DNA of 64,000 nt from Streptococcus vestibularis (GTDB lineage Bacteria > Bacillota > Bacilli > Lactobacillales > Streptococcaceae). This document shows positions 56,181-64,000 of the stretch, in pieces; position 1 is the first letter of the stretch, and each line of letters starts with the position of its first letter. Below the pieces are notes generated by a model, which saw only the letters and a program-made list of their open reading frames with translations, made no database searches and had not been told where the DNA came from. Position numbers and translations under genes: made by a program. The stretch lies in the NCBI GenBank assembly GCA_010604095.1, contig JAABLG010000004.1, positions 96,058-160,057 on the forward strand. Reading direction: 5' to 3'.

Positions 56181-56558
56181 CTACAAGTCCTTTCCTGTTT
56201 GTTCGATGTAGTCAGTGATGATAGATTTGATTTCAGGTGAGCTAAAACCAATGGCTGTCATCTCAGAGACAAAGTTCTTCATGAGACTTTGGGCAATCTC
56301 GTGTCGTTTTTGATCAATTAGTTTTTCATCTTCGGTAACAAAGCGACCAGAGGTACGGGCAGAATAGACCAGCCCCTCTTTTTCAAGTTCTTGGAAGGCT
56401 CTTTGTACGGTGTTGGGATTGACCCCGGCTTCCTGAGCAAATTCCCTAACAGGTAGGAGTTGTTGTCCCATACTCAATTCCTTGGAAGCTATCTTCAGTT
56501 TGACGCGATAGGCGATTTGGAGATAGATTGGCGATTTTTCATCAAATGTCCAAGCCAT
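56181..56558 (-). CDS. GntR-family repressor (YtrA subfamily)
   Basis: A 125-aa regulator with a winged helix and only a short C-terminal dimerisation tail, which is the YtrA arrangement. Recognition region: QLLPVREFAQEAGVNPNTVQ (34-53), then RAFQELEKEGLVYS. Members usually repress their own operon with an ABC exporter and are relieved by cell-wall antibiotics or other stress. A dyad ATAATAGTATTAT at 56580-56592 lies just upstream and could be the operator. It starts at ATG 56558 after AAAGGAG. Confidence 0.9.
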   Translation of the reverse strand: MAWTFDEKSPIYLQIAYRVKLKIASKELSMGQQLLPVREFAQEAGVNPNTVQRAFQELEKEGLVYSARTSGRFVTEDEKLIDQKRHEIAQSLMKNFVSEMTAIGFSSPEIKSIITDYIEQTGKDL

Positions 56559-56579
56559 AAGAGACTCCTTTCTAAAAGT

Positions 56580-56592
56580 ATAATAGTATTAT
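56580..56592 (-). promoter_or_regulatory. Possible GntR operator/-10 region
   Basis: ATAATAGTATTAT is a perfect dyad (six-base arms around one base), 22 bases upstream of the gntR start. Read on the minus strand it contains TATTAT, a candidate -10. Confidence 0.5.
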
Positions 56593-56695
56593 TTTTGTAC
56601 TACCATAATGATACAACTAAAATACTGAATTTGCAAGTAAAATTCCATATTTTCTCTAATTTCTCTGGCTTTTCCCAAACTTATATTCCTATTTT

Positions 56696-56704
56696 TGGTA
56701 CAAT
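56696..56704 (+). promoter_or_regulatory. Extended -10 promoter of the HAD pair
   Basis: TGGTACAAT with TACAAT at 56699-56704, 36 bases before the start at 56740. Confidence 0.55.
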
Positions 56705-56739
56705 AGGGGCAAGTATATTCGACCTGAAGGGAGATTATT

Positions 56740-57534
56740 TTGAAAATTTTAGCAACAGATATGGATGGTACCTTTCTAGACCATCTTGGTGCCTATGACA
56801 AAGCACGTTTGGATAACCTTTTGGATGCTTGTGAAGCTAAAGATTACGTTTTTACCGTAGCTTCTGGCCGAGCTCTCTTGGCCTTGGAGGAGCTTTTTGA
56901 TGGTTTTGTGGACCGCATAGCTATTATTGCGGAGAATGGGGCCTTGGTTCAGTACAAGGGTGAAGTCCTGTTTGAGTCCAAGCTAGAACCTAAAGATTAT
57001 TTGGAAATTGCAGATACGACTTTAGCCTTGCCAACTTGCGAGGGAATTCTCTTGTCGGGACGTCGTGGTGCCTATGCTCCAAACGATGCAGATCCAGCCT
57101 ATCTTAAGGCCATGGAACGCTACTATGAAAATGTTATGACAACGGACCTTGAAGCGGTTACAGATGATATTTTCAAGGTAACTGCTAAGTTCCAAGGGGA
57201 TACCATTATGGAACGTGGTGACTACCTCAACACGATTTTTGAGGATATGACAGCTGTGACAACTGGCTTTGATTCTATGGATATTATCCTTAAAGGTGTG
57301 GATAAGGGCTTTGGTCTTTACCATCTTTGTCAAGAGTTGGGGCGTCAAGCTTCAGATGTTGTAGCCTTTGGTGATAATCTCAATGATATGGAGATGCTGA
57401 CCTTTGCTGGGCATGCGGTTGCTACGGAAAATGCCCGCGATGAGATTAAGGCAGTAGCTGACGAAGTGATTGGTCACCATAAAGACGGTGCAGTCTTTGA
57501 CTACATGGAAGGATTGGTGGACTCAGATGTCTGA
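56740..57534 (+). CDS. HAD-superfamily phosphatase, Cof type (first of two)
   Basis: A 264-aa Cof-type HAD hydrolase. The catalytic aspartates are D7 and D9 (ATDMDGTF). A C2 cap follows, and the metal-binding motif IV is AFGDNLNDMEML (near 207-218). Such enzymes dephosphorylate sugar phosphates or flavin precursors with broad specificity; the substrate is not predictable. TTG start at 56740 after GGGAGA. The following paralogue overlaps it by eight bases. Confidence 0.88.
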   Translation: MKILATDMDGTFLDHLGAYDKARLDNLLDACEAKDYVFTVASGRALLALEELFDGFVDRIAIIAENGALVQYKGEVLFESKLEPKDYLEIADTTLALPTCEGILLSGRRGAYAPNDADPAYLKAMERYYENVMTTDLEAVTDDIFKVTAKFQGDTIMERGDYLNTIFEDMTAVTTGFDSMDIILKGVDKGFGLYHLCQELGRQASDVVAFGDNLNDMEMLTFAGHAVATENARDEIKAVADEVIGHHKDGAVFDYMEGLVDSDV

Positions 57535-58345
57535 GATTAAATTATTGGCCTTGGACCTAGATGGGACACTCTTCACTAAGGATAAGCAAGTAACAGCTGA
57601 AAATAGAGCTGCTCTGAAAGCGGCAGAAGCTAAGGGGGTTCATGTGGTCATTACGACTGGTCGCCCTCTGCCAGCTATTACTCATATCTTGGAAGATTTG
57701 GGCTTGTTGGATGATAAGCACTATAGTGTGACCTTCAATGGTGGCTTGGTTCAGCGTAATAATGGGGATATCCTCATAAAGAAAGAGATGAGTCGAGAAG
57801 ATTTAAAGCAGATTTATGCTGTCTTCGAACCTCTAGGGCTTCCTATGGATGTTATCAGTGATGGCATTGTCTATGGTGTGCCAAGTAAAGGCAATCATTC
57901 TCTCTATCGTCAGGCTAATCCTACCCTGACCTTCGTTGATGTGGAGAGTATTGATGACATTCCTGAAAATATCGTCTATAATAAGGTAGTTACGGTCTGT
58001 GAGGAAGCGTTTTTGGATGCTCAAATTCAAAAAATACCTGACCATTTATACCAAGCGTTTGAGGTCTTTAAGTCTCGTGAAATTATCCTAGAGGTCATGC
58101 CTAAAGGTGTTCATAAGGCTGTAGGTTTGAGACTCTTGACTGATTACCTTGCTCTGGATAAAAGTCAGGTCATGGCTATTGGAGACGAGGAAAACGACTT
58201 GACAATGCTGGAGTGGGCTAGTCTTGGTGTGGCTATGGCGAATGCTGTTCCCAAGGTCAAGGCTGTTGCCAAGGCAGTAACGACAAAAACTAATGAGGAA
58301 TCTGGAGTGGCTGAGGCCATCCACAAATATATTCTAGAGAAATAA
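57527..58345 (+). CDS. HAD-superfamily phosphatase, Cof type (second of two)
   Basis: Paralogue of the preceding gene, 272 aa. D10 and D12 (LALDLDGTLF) are the nucleophile and acid/base. The lysine region is near 210 (PKGVHKAVGL), and motif IV is AIGDEENDLTML. The ATG at 57527 (MSEIKLL) overlaps the upstream stop; a longer frame to 57470 is rejected. It is followed by ftsY after ten bases. The HAD-HAD-ftsY order is also typical of other streptococci. Confidence 0.9.
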   Translation: MSEIKLLALDLDGTLFTKDKQVTAENRAALKAAEAKGVHVVITTGRPLPAITHILEDLGLLDDKHYSVTFNGGLVQRNNGDILIKKEMSREDLKQIYAVFEPLGLPMDVISDGIVYGVPSKGNHSLYRQANPTLTFVDVESIDDIPENIVYNKVVTVCEEAFLDAQIQKIPDHLYQAFEVFKSREIILEVMPKGVHKAVGLRLLTDYLALDKSQVMAIGDEENDLTMLEWASLGVAMANAVPKVKAVAKAVTTKTNEESGVAEAIHKYILEK

Positions 58346-58355
58346 GGAGAACCAA

Positions 58356-59753
58356 ATGGGTCTATTTGATCGATTATTTGGACAAGAGGAAAACCAGTCA
58401 CAGGAAACTGTAGCAAATCATGAAATTTCAGAAACTGAGGCTCTTGATAATCAAGACTTATCAACAAGTGAAGGGATAAGCGAGAGTCAAACAGAACAGC
58501 TCAGTGAGTCGGAGACTCAAGTAGAAGAGATTTCATCCACAGAATCTGTTGAATCTAGTGATTCTACTGTGACAGAAGAAAGTGAAGCAGTGTCTGACGA
58601 AGACCTTTCTGTTGATAATCAGGCTTCAAGCGAAGCAGAAGGCGTTTCCGAGTCAGAAGAAAGTCAAGTTGCTGTGGATAACCACTTTGCGGATGTCATG
58701 GCTGATTACTATGCTAAGAAGGCTCAAGTAGCTGCTGCTGCAGAAAAAGGTGAAACTGTCACTTTTGAAGCCGTTCAAACCCGTAAAGTTGAGGAAAAAC
58801 CTGAAGAAGTTCAGGATTCAAAAACTGAAACAGAACAAGAGAAATATAACCGTACCCTCAAGAAGACGCGTACTGGTTTTGCTGCCCGCTTGAATGAATT
58901 CTTTGCGAATTTCCGTCGTGTTGATGAGGAGTTCTTCGAAGAATTGGAAGAAATGCTAATTCTTTCTGATGTTGGAGTTAATGTTGCAACGCAATTAACG
59001 GAAGATTTGCGCTATGAAGCCCGCCTTGAAAATGTCAAAAAGACTGAGGATTTGCAACGCTTGATTATTGAAAAACTTGTGGATATCTACGAGAAGGATG
59101 ATGTCTACAAGGAGCAGATTAATTTCCAAGATGGTTTGACAGTCATGCTTTTCGTTGGTGTCAACGGGGTTGGTAAGACAACGTCTATCGGTAAGTTGGC
59201 GCATAAATACAAACAAGAAGGCAAAAAAGTTATGTTGGTAGCTGCTGATACCTTCCGTGCGGGAGCTGTTGCTCAGTTGGTTGAGTGGGGACGTCGTGTT
59301 GATGTGCCAGTAGTGACTGGTGCTGAGAAGGCTGACCCAGCTTCAGTGGTCTTTGACGGTATGGAAAAGGCCCTTGCTGAGGGAGTTGACGTCCTTATGA
59401 TTGATACTGCGGGTCGTTTGCAAAATAAAGATAATCTTATGGCAGAGCTTGAAAAGATTGGTCGTATTATCAAACGTGTGGTTCCAGAAGCACCTCATGA
59501 AACCCTCTTGGCCTTGGATGCCTCAACAGGTCAAAATGCCCTTAGTCAGGCTAAGGAATTTTCAAAAATTACACCTCTTACAGGTCTTGTCTTGACTAAG
59601 TTGGATGGTAGTGCCAAGGGTGGGGTGGTTTTAGCCATTCGCCAAGAGTTGGATATTCCAGTTAAGTTAATTGGTTTTGGTGAGAAAATTGATGATATTG
59701 GTGAGTTCCATTCAGAAGAATTCATGCAAGGTCTCTTGACTGGTTTGGTTTAA
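58356..59753 (+). CDS. ftsY: Signal recognition particle receptor FtsY
   Basis: Receptor for SRP that delivers nascent membrane proteins to SecYEG. It has 465 aa. The N-terminal region (about 25-160) is acidic and rich in Ser, Glu and Val, as in other streptococcal FtsY proteins. The N domain (about 165-255) is followed by the G domain with GVNGVGKTTS (near 264-273), DTFRAGAVAQL, DTAGR and TKLDGSAKGG. The ATG at 58356 follows AAGGAG. A terminator follows. Confidence 0.95.
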   Translation: MGLFDRLFGQEENQSQETVANHEISETEALDNQDLSTSEGISESQTEQLSESETQVEEISSTESVESSDSTVTEESEAVSDEDLSVDNQASSEAEGVSESEESQVAVDNHFADVMADYYAKKAQVAAAAEKGETVTFEAVQTRKVEEKPEEVQDSKTETEQEKYNRTLKKTRTGFAARLNEFFANFRRVDEEFFEELEEMLILSDVGVNVATQLTEDLRYEARLENVKKTEDLQRLIIEKLVDIYEKDDVYKEQINFQDGLTVMLFVGVNGVGKTTSIGKLAHKYKQEGKKVMLVAADTFRAGAVAQLVEWGRRVDVPVVTGAEKADPASVVFDGMEKALAEGVDVLMIDTAGRLQNKDNLMAELEKIGRIIKRVVPEAPHETLLALDASTGQNALSQAKEFSKITPLTGLVLTKLDGSAKGGVVLAIRQELDIPVKLIGFGEKIDDIGEFHSEEFMQGLLTGLV

Positions 59754-59766
59754 AAGAGTATTTAAA

Positions 59767-59804
59767 AAAGAGTGAGTACTGAGAAAAGGAATTCACTCTT
59801 TTTA
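59767..59804 (+). terminator. ftsY terminator
   Basis: AAAGAGTGA pairs with TCACTCTTT around a 17-base loop, followed by TTAA. Confidence 0.75.
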
Positions 59805-59818
59805 ATGGTGTCCTCACC

Positions 59819-59847
59819 TTGAAAAAAGTCGCTTTTATTGGTAAAAT
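59819..59847 (+). promoter_or_regulatory. Strong promoter upstream of gmk
   Basis: TTGAAA (59819-59824), a 17-base spacer and TAAAAT (59842-59847), with TG at 59839-59840 giving an extended -10. Confidence 0.75.
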
Positions 59848-59853
59848 AGTAAG

Positions 59854-59942
59854 GAAAAACGCATGCTCTGAAAAGTGAGCTGTAACTTAATCACTGAACA
59901 ACCCCTAAGCCAAAAAAAGAGATGATTGTTTTCTCTTTTTTA
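59854..59942 (+). ncRNA. Candidate small RNA or attenuated leader between the promoter and gmk
   Basis: A stretch of about 89 bases starting seven bases after a good -10 box and ending in a terminator-like hairpin: AAAAAAGAGA (59913-59922) and TCTCTTTTTT (59932-59941). A second hairpin, GCTC/GAGC, is at 59865-59880. It contains no reading frame of note. It could be a free small RNA or a premature-termination leader of gmk (ATG 59988). Not matched to a family. Confidence 0.4.
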
Positions 59943-59978
59943 AGGTGAGTCATAAGAAGATTTTTAATCTTAGTTTAA

Positions 59979-60617
<639 letters not shown>

Positions 60618-60638
60618 ATTAGAAATAGGTATAGAATT

Positions 60639-60953
60639 ATGATGTTGAAACCCTCTATTGATAAGCTTTTGGATAAAGTACCTTCAAAATATTCATTGGT
60701 TATTTTGCAAGCCAAACGTGCTCATGAATTGGCAGCTGGTGCCGAACCAACTCAAGAATTTTCAGCTGTCAAATCTACGCTTCAAGCCCTTGAAGAAATT
60801 GAATCTGGAAATGTCACAATCCACCCAGATCCAGAAGGTAAACGTGAATTGGCACGTTTGAAAGTTATCCAAGCACGTCTAGCTGCTGAGGAAGAAGAAC
60901 GTAAAATCAAAGAACAAATCGCTAAAGAAAAAGAAGAAGGCGATAAAATCTAA
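60639..60953 (+). CDS. rpoZ: RNA polymerase omega subunit
   Basis: Small RNA polymerase subunit that helps assembly of the beta-prime subunit. It has 104 aa. It contains the conserved N-terminal [20 protein letters not shown] and KRAHELAAG segments and a charged C-terminal helix ([20 protein letters not shown]). Two adjacent ATG codons (60639 and 60642) are both possible. The ribosome site is weak (AGAAATAGG), which may fit its position just after gmk. Confidence 0.95.
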   Translation: MMLKPSIDKLLDKVPSKYSLVILQAKRAHELAAGAEPTQEFSAVKSTLQALEEIESGNVTIHPDPEGKRELARLKVIQARLAAEEEERKIKEQIAKEKEEGDKI

Positions 60954-60988
60954 AATCAAAGTCTAGCTTTGGTTTATGAGGACAGGGG

Positions 60989-61020
60989 GAGCTGAGGCAT
61001 AGTGCCTCAGCTTCCTTCTT
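60989..61020 (+). terminator. GC-rich hairpin between rpoZ and priA
   Basis: GCTGAGGC (60991-60998) pairs with GCCTCAGC (61004-61011), followed by TTCCTTCTT, an imperfect T tract. A second small hairpin (CTCAGGA/TCCTGAG) lies at 61037-61052. Confidence 0.6.
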
Positions 61021-61095
61021 TATGATGATAATCCAACTCAGGAGGTCCTGAGCACTACAAAATACTGGTCTTAAGGCAGTGATGGGAGGAGATAT

Positions 61096-63492
61096 ATGGT
61101 TTTAGTTGCACAAATAATTGTAGATGTTCCTCTGATGCAGACGGACAGGCCTTATAGTTACCTTGTACCCGAATCAATGCAAGGTCAAATTGCCATCGGT
61201 ATGCGGGTTCATGTCCCTTTTGGTAAGGGAAATCGTCTTTTGCAAGGCTTTATCCTTGGTTTGGAAGAGCAGGAAAATGGAGACAATCTTCCAGAGTTGA
61301 AGCCTATTGCGGAGCTTTTGGATTATGAACCGGTCCTAAATCAGGATCAGCTGGACCTGGCTGACCAAATGCGACACACGGTTTTTTCCTATAAGATTTC
61401 CATCTTGAAGTCTATGCTTCCAGGTCTTCTTAATTCTCAGTATGACAAAGTTATCATGGCGACTGATAAGCTGAGTGAAGAGGAGAGGGTCACTTTTCTT
61501 CAGGGGCGAGACCACATTCTTTTCTCCCAATTATCAGAGAAACAAGGTCAAGCTATTCCTCGTCTGGTGCAATCTGGTTGCGTAACGGTTGATTACATTG
61601 CCAAGGATAAGCAAAATATAAAAACGGAGAAGCATTATAGTGTTCAAAAGGGCATTTTAGAGACTTTGGACATTTCGCAACGAGCCAAGAAACGGTTAGA
61701 GTTAAGGGACTTCTTGCTAGGAAAAAGTGAATCTGGGAAGTTGGCTGACCTCTATAAATTGTTTTCTCGAGATGTGGTTAAGTTTTTCATTGAAGCTGGA
61801 GCTTTGGTCATCACTGAGGTTGAGGTCAATCGTGCCGATAGCTACTTTGAAAAGGTAGCAAGGACAGATTTTCTGGAGCTTAATGCGCAACAGGCGCATG
61901 CTGTTGAAGTCATGACAGGTCAGATTGGTCGTGGTGGCAAACCGTTCTTGTTGGAAGGAGTGACGGGTTCGGGTAAGACGGAAGTCTATCTTCATCTTAT
62001 TGAGCGGACCTTGGCCATGGGGAAAACAGCCATTGTCTTGGTTCCAGAGATTTCCCTGACACCCCAAATGACTAATCGTTTCATCTCTCGTTTTGGAGAC
62101 TTGGTAGCCATTATGCATTCAGGCTTGTCAGACGGTGAAAAATTTGATGAGTGGCGTAAGGTTAGGTCTGGTCAAGCCAAAGTTGTTGTAGGGGCACGTT
62201 CGGCTATCTTTGCTCCCTTGGACAATATCGGAGCAATCATTATTGATGAGGAACATGAGGCTACTTACAAACAAGAGTCCAATCCTCGCTACCATGCTAG
62301 AGATGTGGCCTTGCTTAGGGCTAAGAGTCATGGCGCTATTCTTGTCCTTGGCTCAGCGACACCTTCTATTGAGACACGAGCGAGGGCTCAGAAAGGGGTT
62401 TATCATTTTCTTGAGTTGACAGAGAGGGCCAATCCTAAGGCTAAAATTCCGCAGGTAGAAGTGGTGGATTTTAAGGACTTTGTTGGGCGTCAAGAGGTAA
62501 GTGATTTTACGCCACCTCTCTTGGAAAAAATCAGAGAACGCTTGGCACGTAAGGAACAAGTCGTATTAATGTTGAACCGTCGTGGGTATTCCTCTTTTGT
62601 CATGTGTCGTGACTGTGGCTATGTGGATGATTGTCCCAACTGTGATATTTCATTGACCTTGCACATGGATACCAAGACCATGAATTGTCACTATTGTGAT
62701 TTTCAAAAAGCAATACCACACGTCTGCCCTAACTGTCAGAGTCGTCAGATTCGCTATTATGGGACTGGAACACAGAAGGCTTATGACCAGTTGACAGAAC
62801 TCTTGCCTGAAGCCAGAGTGATTCGGATGGATGTTGATACGACACGTAAAAAAGGTGCTCACGAGAAACTCCTAGAGACTTTTGGAAGTGGCAAGGCTGA
62901 CATTTTGCTTGGGACCCAAATGATTGCCAAGGGTTTGGATTTTCCAAATGTTACCTTGGTAGGGGTCTTGAATGCGGATACGTCCTTGAATTTACCGGAT
63001 TTTCGTTCGGCTGAGCGTACCTTCCAACTCTTGACTCAGGTGGCTGGTCGTGCTGGTCGTGCGGACAAGGAAGGGGAGGTTATTATTCAGACCTATAATC
63101 CTAGCCATTATGCCATTCGGTTTGCCCAGCAACAGGATTACGAAGGTTTTTATGCCTATGAGATGGGGATTCGCCACCAGCTGGCCTACCCGCCCTATTT
63201 CTATACGGTAGGAATCACGCTTTCTCACAAGGATGAAGAGTTTGTAGTCCGCAAGAGCTATGAGGTTATGGCTTATTTGAAAGAGCACTTGTCGGACAAG
63301 GTGACTTTTCTGGGACCAACGCCTAAGCCTATTGCTCGAACACATAACCTTTATCATTATCAGATTATTATCAAATACCGTTTTGAAGATAACTTGGAAG
63401 AAACGCTTAATGGGGTCCTTGATATGACCCAGGAACCTGAAAATAAGGACTTGCGTCTGATTATTGATCACGAACCTCAGAATTTTACTTAA
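61096..63492 (+). CDS. priA: Primosomal protein N' (replication restart helicase PriA)
   Basis: Recognises stalled forks and reloads the replicative helicase. It has 798 aa. The N-terminal DNA-binding domain (about 1-105) is followed by the helicase core with Walker A GVTGSGKT at 288-295 and a DEEH box (IIIDEEHEATYKQ). The zinc region has CRDCGYVDDCPNC, CHYCDF and CPNC cysteine pairs, and QVAGRAGR is motif VI. ATG at 61096 after GGGAGGAGA. Part of gmk-rpoZ-priA-fmt, though a hairpin before it may lower read-through. Confidence 0.96.
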   Translation: MVLVAQIIVDVPLMQTDRPYSYLVPESMQGQIAIGMRVHVPFGKGNRLLQGFILGLEEQENGDNLPELKPIAELLDYEPVLNQDQLDLADQMRHTVFSYKISILKSMLPGLLNSQYDKVIMATDKLSEEERVTFLQGRDHILFSQLSEKQGQAIPRLVQSGCVTVDYIAKDKQNIKTEKHYSVQKGILETLDISQRAKKRLELRDFLLGKSESGKLADLYKLFSRDVVKFFIEAGALVITEVEVNRADSYFEKVARTDFLELNAQQAHAVEVMTGQIGRGGKPFLLEGVTGSGKTEVYLHLIERTLAMGKTAIVLVPEISLTPQMTNRFISRFGDLVAIMHSGLSDGEKFDEWRKVRSGQAKVVVGARSAIFAPLDNIGAIIIDEEHEATYKQESNPRYHARDVALLRAKSHGAILVLGSATPSIETRARAQKGVYHFLELTERANPKAKIPQVEVVDFKDFVGRQEVSDFTPPLLEKIRERLARKEQVVLMLNRRGYSSFVMCRDCGYVDDCPNCDISLTLHMDTKTMNCHYCDFQKAIPHVCPNCQSRQIRYYGTGTQKAYDQLTELLPEARVIRMDVDTTRKKGAHEKLLETFGSGKADILLGTQMIAKGLDFPNVTLVGVLNADTSLNLPDFRSAERTFQLLTQVAGRAGRADKEGEVIIQTYNPSHYAIRFAQQQDYEGFYAYEMGIRHQLAYPPYFYTVGITLSHKDEEFVVRKSYEVMAYLKEHLSDKVTFLGPTPKPIARTHNLYHYQIIIKYRFEDNLEETLNGVLDMTQEPENKDLRLIIDHEPQNFT

Positions 63493-63509
63493 TCTAGAAA
63501 AGGAAAAAT

Positions 63510-64000
63510 ATGACAAAATTAGTATTTATGGGAACGCCTGCCTTTTCAGCGACAGTGCTGGAAGGACTTTTGACAGATGAGCGTTACGAAATTGTCGCTG
63601 TTGTCACACAGCCAGACCGTGCTGTCGGCCGTAAAAAAGAAATCCGCATGACACCAGTTAAGGAAGTGGCCTTGGCGCATGATTTGCCTATTTATCAACC
63701 TGAAAAATTGTCGGGTTCAGAAGAGATGGCTCAAGTAATGGCACTAGGTGCTGATGGGATTGTGACTGCGGCTTATGGACAATTTTTGCCAAGCAAGTTG
63801 CTTAATAGCATGGATTTTGCGGTGAATGTTCACGCCTCTCTCTTGCCAAAATACCGTGGTGGGGCACCTATTCATTATGCCATTATCAATGGGGATGCAG
63901 AAGCAGGTGTGACAATTATGGAAATGGTCAAGGAGATGGACGCTGGTGACATGGTTAGCCAAAAGGCCTTGCCAATTCTTGACGAGGATAATGTTGGTAC
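63510..64000 (+). CDS. fmt: Methionyl-tRNA formyltransferase (5' part, runs off the window)
   Basis: Formylates Met-tRNAfMet using 10-formyl-THF to enable bacterial translation initiation. The visible 163 codons contain the N-terminal Rossmann strand ([19 protein letters not shown]), the [11 protein letters not shown] loop, the catalytic [20 protein letters not shown] block (N107, H109 and nearby) and DAGDM. The ATG at 63510 follows AAAGGAAAA. The end lies beyond 64000. Confidence 0.95.
   Translation, partial: MTKLVFMGTPAFSATVLEGLLTDERYEIVAVVTQPDRAVGRKKEIRMTPVKEVALAHDLPIYQPEKLSGSEEMAQVMALGADGIVTAAYGQFLPSKLLNSMDFAVNVHASLLPKYRGGAPIHYAIINGDAEAGVTIMEMVKEMDAGDMVSQKALPILDEDNVG

Overview
The window is chromosomal DNA of a low-GC Gram-positive coccus. 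Gene order and protein sequences point to Streptococcus, most likely the salivarius group. S. thermophilus is the best guess, because an oligopeptide-transport locus (ami), a rhamnose-glucose polysaccharide (rgp) locus and several decayed genes occur together. This is judged from recognised families, not from a database search.

Layout. 1-190 is a 125-bp-period repeat. 258-3467 holds a small streptococcal protein and the glutamine-type importer GlnQ/GlnP. 3668-7807 holds a CPBP-type membrane protein, a PH-like membrane protein, uvrB and a Nudix hydrolase. 8029-11980 holds three paralogous amino-acid-binding lipoproteins around an aminotransferase; two of them are followed by related structured intergenic elements. 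12409-17535 holds rpsU, mscL, dnaG, rpoD, a SufT-like gene and a membrane-anchored glycosyltransferase.

17597-38382 is the rhamnan cell-wall polysaccharide region. It has rmlD (dTDP-rhamnose) at one end and rgpA-B-C-D-F (rhamnan backbone and ABC export) at the other. Between them lies an AT-rich accessory block. One part of it (18448-26010) resembles the GacI/J/K/L side-chain machinery: an undecaprenyl-phosphate-sugar synthase, a DUF2304 partner, a flippase and GT-C transferases, one of which is broken by a single stop codon. An IS200-type element follows. The second part is a three-domain glycosyltransferase, a DUF2142 membrane protein and a GT4. No rgpE is seen between rgpD and rgpF.

38428-47454 is housekeeping: radC, a class-I amidotransferase, rex with a probable self-operator, the prs/cysteine desulfurase/DUF1831 operon, a CYTH protein, and relQ-nadK-rlu-pta. 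47687-54629 is the ami oligopeptide importer with a collapsed second amiA copy that has left its promoter upstream of amiC-D-E-F. 54681-56558 is a GntR-controlled ABC exporter. 56740-64000 holds two HAD phosphatases, ftsY, then gmk-rpoZ-priA-fmt. The gmk unit is preceded by a promoter and terminator that could define a small RNA of about 90 nt.

The observations most worth following are the duplicated structured element after the amino-acid-binding proteins, the candidate small RNA upstream of gmk, the three-domain glycosyltransferase with its side-chain gene set, the Rex site inside the rex promoter, and the radC ribosome-binding site buried in a terminator stem. I found no CRISPR array, tRNA, rRNA or prophage.
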